From Dehalococcoidia bacterium (GTDB lineage Bacteria; Chloroflexota; Dehalococcoidia; Lucifugimonadales; Lucifugimonadaceae), in the NCBI GenBank assembly GCA_030747175.1, contig JASLLE010000006.1, positions 1 through 64,000 on the forward strand: DNA of 64,000 nt, in the 5' to 3' direction. Below, in pieces: positions 61,327 through 64,000 of the stretch. The notes under the pieces were generated by a model that searched no databases, was not told where the DNA came from, and worked only from the letters and a program-made list of their open reading frames with translations. Position numbers and translations under genes: made by a program. The first letter of the stretch is position 1. Every line of letters begins with the position of its first letter.

Positions 61327-62370
61327 CTAGACGGTCACGTGAACTTTGACCGATCCGCTGGTCTTGTCGTACGCCAGGTCGAAACCTTTTTCGATCTCGT
61401 CCAGTGACACGGTGTGCGTCACGATGTCGTTAAACCCGGTGTCTTTGCTGGCCAGCATATTGACCGCGACATCGTAGTCGTGCTTGCCATCAACGATCCC
61501 GTAGCAGGATGAAAGTTTGAACGTCAGCTCGCTCAACATGGGGGGCAGGAAGGCGTACGGGAGTGTGCCCCGGAATCCGCCTACGACGATGACCGTGCCC
61601 TGTGAACGCGTCGCTCCACACGCCGTTTCCAGCGGCGCCATGGAGTTGCCCCCGACGGTCTCGACGGTTACATCAGCGCCCAGTCCATCGGTTATCGATT
61701 GCGCGGCGTCCTCCAACTCACCCGGCTCGCTCCCGACAACGAGGTCCGCGCCACAACGCTCCGCCATCTCTTTCTGTTGCGGGTATCGGGCGGACGCCAC
61801 GATCTTCCGTGCGCCCAGGGATCGCGCCGCCGCGATGGCCGCGAGGCCGATCGTCGCGGAGCCGACGACCGCCACGGTGTCTCCGCCCTTCATTCCGCCC
61901 CAGCGCACGGCGTGAACGGAAACGGCAAGCGGTTCCACGAGCGCTCCGTCCTGCCACGACATGTTGTCCGCCAGCTTGTGCAGGCCAAGCGGTGTACGCG
62001 TCATATAGTCCGCGAAGGCGCCGCCGGACTCCTCCGCCTTGTCGATGCAGTGACGGTACTGGCCGGTACGGCAGAAATAGCACGCCTCACAGGCCTTGCC
62101 GGAGCCGATTGTCTCGATGGCCACGCGGTCGCCGGGCTGAATGCGTACTTCGCCCGGCGGCACTTCGACTACCTCGCCCGTCGGCTCGTGTCCGGAGGGG
62201 AGGGTTTGCGGTTGCGACCGCTCATTGTTCATGTGGAGGTCTGACCCACAGATCCCGACTTGCTTTATCGCGATCAGGGCCGAGCCGGGAAACCGTTCCG
62301 GCATCGGGTTCTGGTGGACGCTTACGATCCCATTGCCGTCATCCAGGGCGGCGCGCATGGTGTCTGGCAT
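61327..62370 (-). CDS. Zinc-dependent alcohol/polyol dehydrogenase (MDR family)
   Basis: A 347-residue medium-chain dehydrogenase. The catalytic zinc residues are C41 in VGICGSDLH and H61-E62 in GHEPTGEV. The structural zinc is held by C94, C97, C100 and C108. The NAD motif is VVGSATIGLAAIAAARSLGA. ATG 62370 gives the usual start MPDTMRAALDD; the upstream extension is spurious. The type includes sorbitol, threonine and similar polyol dehydrogenases. It is divergent from the DapA-family gene (220 bases between), so both may share control. Confidence 0.92.
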   Translation of the reverse strand: MPDTMRAALDDGNGIVSVHQNPMPERFPGSALIAIKQVGICGSDLHMNNERSQPQTLPSGHEPTGEVVEVPPGEVRIQPGDRVAIETIGSGKACEACYFCRTGQYRHCIDKAEESGGAFADYMTRTPLGLHKLADNMSWQDGALVEPLAVSVHAVRWGGMKGGDTVAVVGSATIGLAAIAAARSLGARKIVASARYPQQKEMAERCGADLVVGSEPGELEDAAQSITDGLGADVTVETVGGNSMAPLETACGATRSQGTVIVVGGFRGTLPYAFLPPMLSELTFKLSSCYGIVDGKHDYDVAVNMLASKDTGFNDIVTHTVSLDEIEKGFDLAYDKTSGSVKVHVTV

Positions 62371-62590
62371 CGGGTACTCCTCGTGTTTGACGAGCCGGGC
62401 GAACAAGTGTGGGCCTGCAACTAATCCGTTGAGAAAGGCGGATTGTAACCGGCATTGGACTCTGTGCTCATGCCGTGAGTGCGCCGCGCGCATCGTTCGT
62501 CCGCTGGACACACCTCCCTGTGGCCAACAAAATGGCCCCGCCCGCTCGATACGAGCTACAACGAGACGAATAACGATCACGGAGTCGCGC

Positions 62591-63535
62591 ATGACAACCG
62601 CAAACGCCCAGTGGCGCGGAGTTTTCACCATCCCGGTTACGCCGTTCCATGAGGACGGATCGATCGACTGGGACAGCCTCCGCAGTTGCGTCGAGTTCTG
62701 CATAGAGGCGGGCGCACATGGCATCGTGATGCCGGTGAACGCCAGCGAATTTTTCACGCTCACGGACGATGAGCGAGACGAGGTCGTCCGGGTGGGCGTC
62801 GAGGTGACCGATGGAGCTGTGCCGTTCGTGGCCGGTACGACCGGCGTATCGCCACAGCACGCCATAGCGCGCTCGCTGGCGGCACAGGAGGCGGGCGCGG
62901 ACTCCGTGATGGTGCTGCCGCCGCAGCGCGTTGCCGGAGCGACGCAGATGGAAGAGCACTACCGCGCCGTGGGCGAGGCGATATCGATTCCCCTGTTCAT
63001 CCAGAATCACACGCCGCCCGCGGGAACGGTGATCCCGAACGACGTGATGATTAGACTCCTCAAGGAAGTCCCGAGCATCCAGTACCTCAAAGAGGAGTCG
63101 ATGCCTCCCGGACACGTCATCACGGCAGTGCTGGAAGGCGCGGGCGACGCCTGTAAAGGCGTGATGGGTGGAGTCGGCGGGCGCTACATCCTTGACGAGT
63201 ACCGCAGAGGTTCATGCGGCACGATGCCGGGCTGCCAGATTACGGACGCGGCCGTGGCGGTGTGGGACGCACTCGAGCGGGGCGGAACGGACGATCAAGG
63301 GAACCAGATGGTCACGGACGAGGCGCGTGACATGTATCAGCAGATACTCCCGGCCATCACGTTTGAATCGCTCTACGGCGCAGGCGCGTACAAGGCCATC
63401 CTCCACAGGCGCGGCGTCATCGCCGGCACAACCATGCGCATCCCGTCCCGGCGCGTCATGGATGCCATCGACTTCGAAGAGATCGACATCATCCTGGACC
63501 GGCTGTCGCCGTTGTTGAGCTGGAGGAAGAGGTGA
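62591..63535 (+). CDS. DapA-family dihydrodipicolinate synthase/aldolase-like protein
   Basis: A 314-residue TIM barrel of the DHDPS/N-acetylneuraminate lyase family. K167 in IQYLKEESM is the Schiff-base lysine. The pyruvate-binding loop reads MPVNASEFFTLTDDER (usual GTTGE), and FIQNHTPPAG replaces the Tyr-containing motif of true DapA, so it is probably a keto-acid aldolase or dehydratase rather than lysine biosynthesis. GGAG precedes the ATG. It is followed by a Gfo/Idh/MocA gene. Confidence 0.88.
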   Translation: MTTANAQWRGVFTIPVTPFHEDGSIDWDSLRSCVEFCIEAGAHGIVMPVNASEFFTLTDDERDEVVRVGVEVTDGAVPFVAGTTGVSPQHAIARSLAAQEAGADSVMVLPPQRVAGATQMEEHYRAVGEAISIPLFIQNHTPPAGTVIPNDVMIRLLKEVPSIQYLKEESMPPGHVITAVLEGAGDACKGVMGGVGGRYILDEYRRGSCGTMPGCQITDAAVAVWDALERGGTDDQGNQMVTDEARDMYQQILPAITFESLYGAGAYKAILHRRGVIAGTTMRIPSRRVMDAIDFEEIDIILDRLSPLLSWRKR

Positions 63536-63607
63536 GTTGATTCGGTCGATCGTGGTCGAGTGAGGAACTTCTCCCTCGTCATCTCAACGAACACGGAGGA
63601 AACCGGA

Positions 63608-64000
63608 ATGGACAAACTGCGAGTCGGGTTCATAGGGACGGGAAATGTCACCGACATGCACTACCTGGGTTACAAAGATAACCCGGCGGTAGAGCTGTAT
63701 TCCATCTGCGATACGGACCCCGAGTTGCTTCAGCGCAGGTCAACCGAATGGGGAGTGTCAAGGGCCTACCTGGATTACCGTGAACTGCTCGCCGATCCCG
63801 AGGTCGACGCAGTGGAGATCATCACCCCTCATCACCTGCATGCCGAGATCGGTATAGCCGCATTCGAGGCGGGCAAACACGTGTCGATGCAAAAACCGAT
63901 GGCGTTGACCATGGAGGAGTGCGACGCGTTGATAGCGGCGGCAAAGGCCTCCGGCAAGGTCCTCCGTAACTTTGAAAATTTCCGTCACTACCCGCCCATA
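63608..64000 (+). CDS. Gfo/Idh/MocA-family oxidoreductase (partial, cut by window end)
   Basis: At least 131 codons of an N-terminal NAD(P) domain: LRVGFIGTGNVTDMHYLGY, then LADPEVDAVEIITPHHLHAEIGI and KHVSMQKPMALTMEECD. The usual EKP motif is QKP here. The CGGAGGAAACC ribosome site precedes the ATG. The reading frame is open to the end of the window, so its C-terminal substrate domain is not visible. Confidence 0.88.
   Translation, partial: MDKLRVGFIGTGNVTDMHYLGYKDNPAVELYSICDTDPELLQRRSTEWGVSRAYLDYRELLADPEVDAVEIITPHHLHAEIGIAAFEAGKHVSMQKPMALTMEECDALIAAAKASGKVLRNFENFRHYPPI

Overview
The window is a GC-rich bacterial chromosome segment. It carries about 54 confident or probable protein genes, one TPP riboswitch and several families of short repeats. 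I see no rRNA, tRNA, CRISPR array, prophage or insertion sequence. The gene mix suggests a Chloroflexota bacterium, possibly near the SAR202/Dehalococcoidia lineages. Tandem enolase-superfamily dehydratases, RraA-type paralogs, Gfo/Idh/MocA, aldo-keto and CaiB-type enzymes sit beside a compact housekeeping core. This placement is an inference from gene content; no phylogenetic marker was tested.

Layout. 1-2.4 kb: two tandem sugar-acid dehydratases. 2.8-6.6 kb: a two-subunit ABC exporter that looks heterodimeric, with one degenerate ATP site. 6.9-9.2 kb: ruvC-ruvA-ruvB on the minus strand. 9.5-21.8 kb: a plus-strand run of PIG-L deacetylase, acyl-CoA dehydrogenase, the YceD-rpmF-fabD-nusB-acpP cluster, family 4 uracil-DNA glycosylase, RNase J, FtsK and a fused AccD-AccA. 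21.8-23.6 kb: a HAD phosphatase and a D-2-hydroxyacid dehydrogenase. 23.7-25.7 kb: a TPP riboswitch driving thiG-thiE-thiS, followed by six tandem 65-bp repeats. 26.7-28.9 kb: KDPG-aldolase-like protein, flavin-binding protein and KDG-kinase-like protein. 29.0-30.8 kb: an AT-richer type II restriction-modification pair. 30.8-36.7 kb (minus strand): two-component system, ABC-2 exporter and double universal stress protein. 37.0-43.6 kb: mixed accessory genes, including a formyltransferase resembling the hydrolase domain of formyl-THF dehydrogenase. 43.8-48.7 kb: an SDR and a giant Ser/Thr kinase-ATPase. 48.9-54.4 kb: catabolic enzymes. 54.7-58.9 kb: GNAT, two RraA paralogs and a type II glutamine synthetase. 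59.3-60.7 kb: a membrane protein and an aspartate-less LuxR-type regulator. 61.3-64.0 kb: a zinc alcohol dehydrogenase, a DapA-family lyase and a truncated Gfo/Idh/MocA gene.

How the genes fit together. Dehydratases, KDG kinase and KDPG aldolase could form a sugar-acid route (acid to 2-keto-3-deoxy acid, to phosphorylated KDG, to pyruvate plus glyceraldehyde 3-phosphate). HpcH/HpaI- and DapA-type lyases, Zn-ADH, Gfo/Idh/MocA, AKR and RraA proteins would broaden hydroxy- and keto-acid use. AccDA, FabD and AcpP supply fatty-acid synthesis.

The most unusual features are these: intergenic-type repeats translated in frame inside the giant kinase; a short remnant of that kinase's C-terminus beyond the neighbouring SDR; the regulator lacking its phospho-acceptor; the 65-bp tandem array; and the exporter gene whose first membrane helix begins upstream of any ordinary start codon. 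I found no clearly new multi-gene defence or signalling system.
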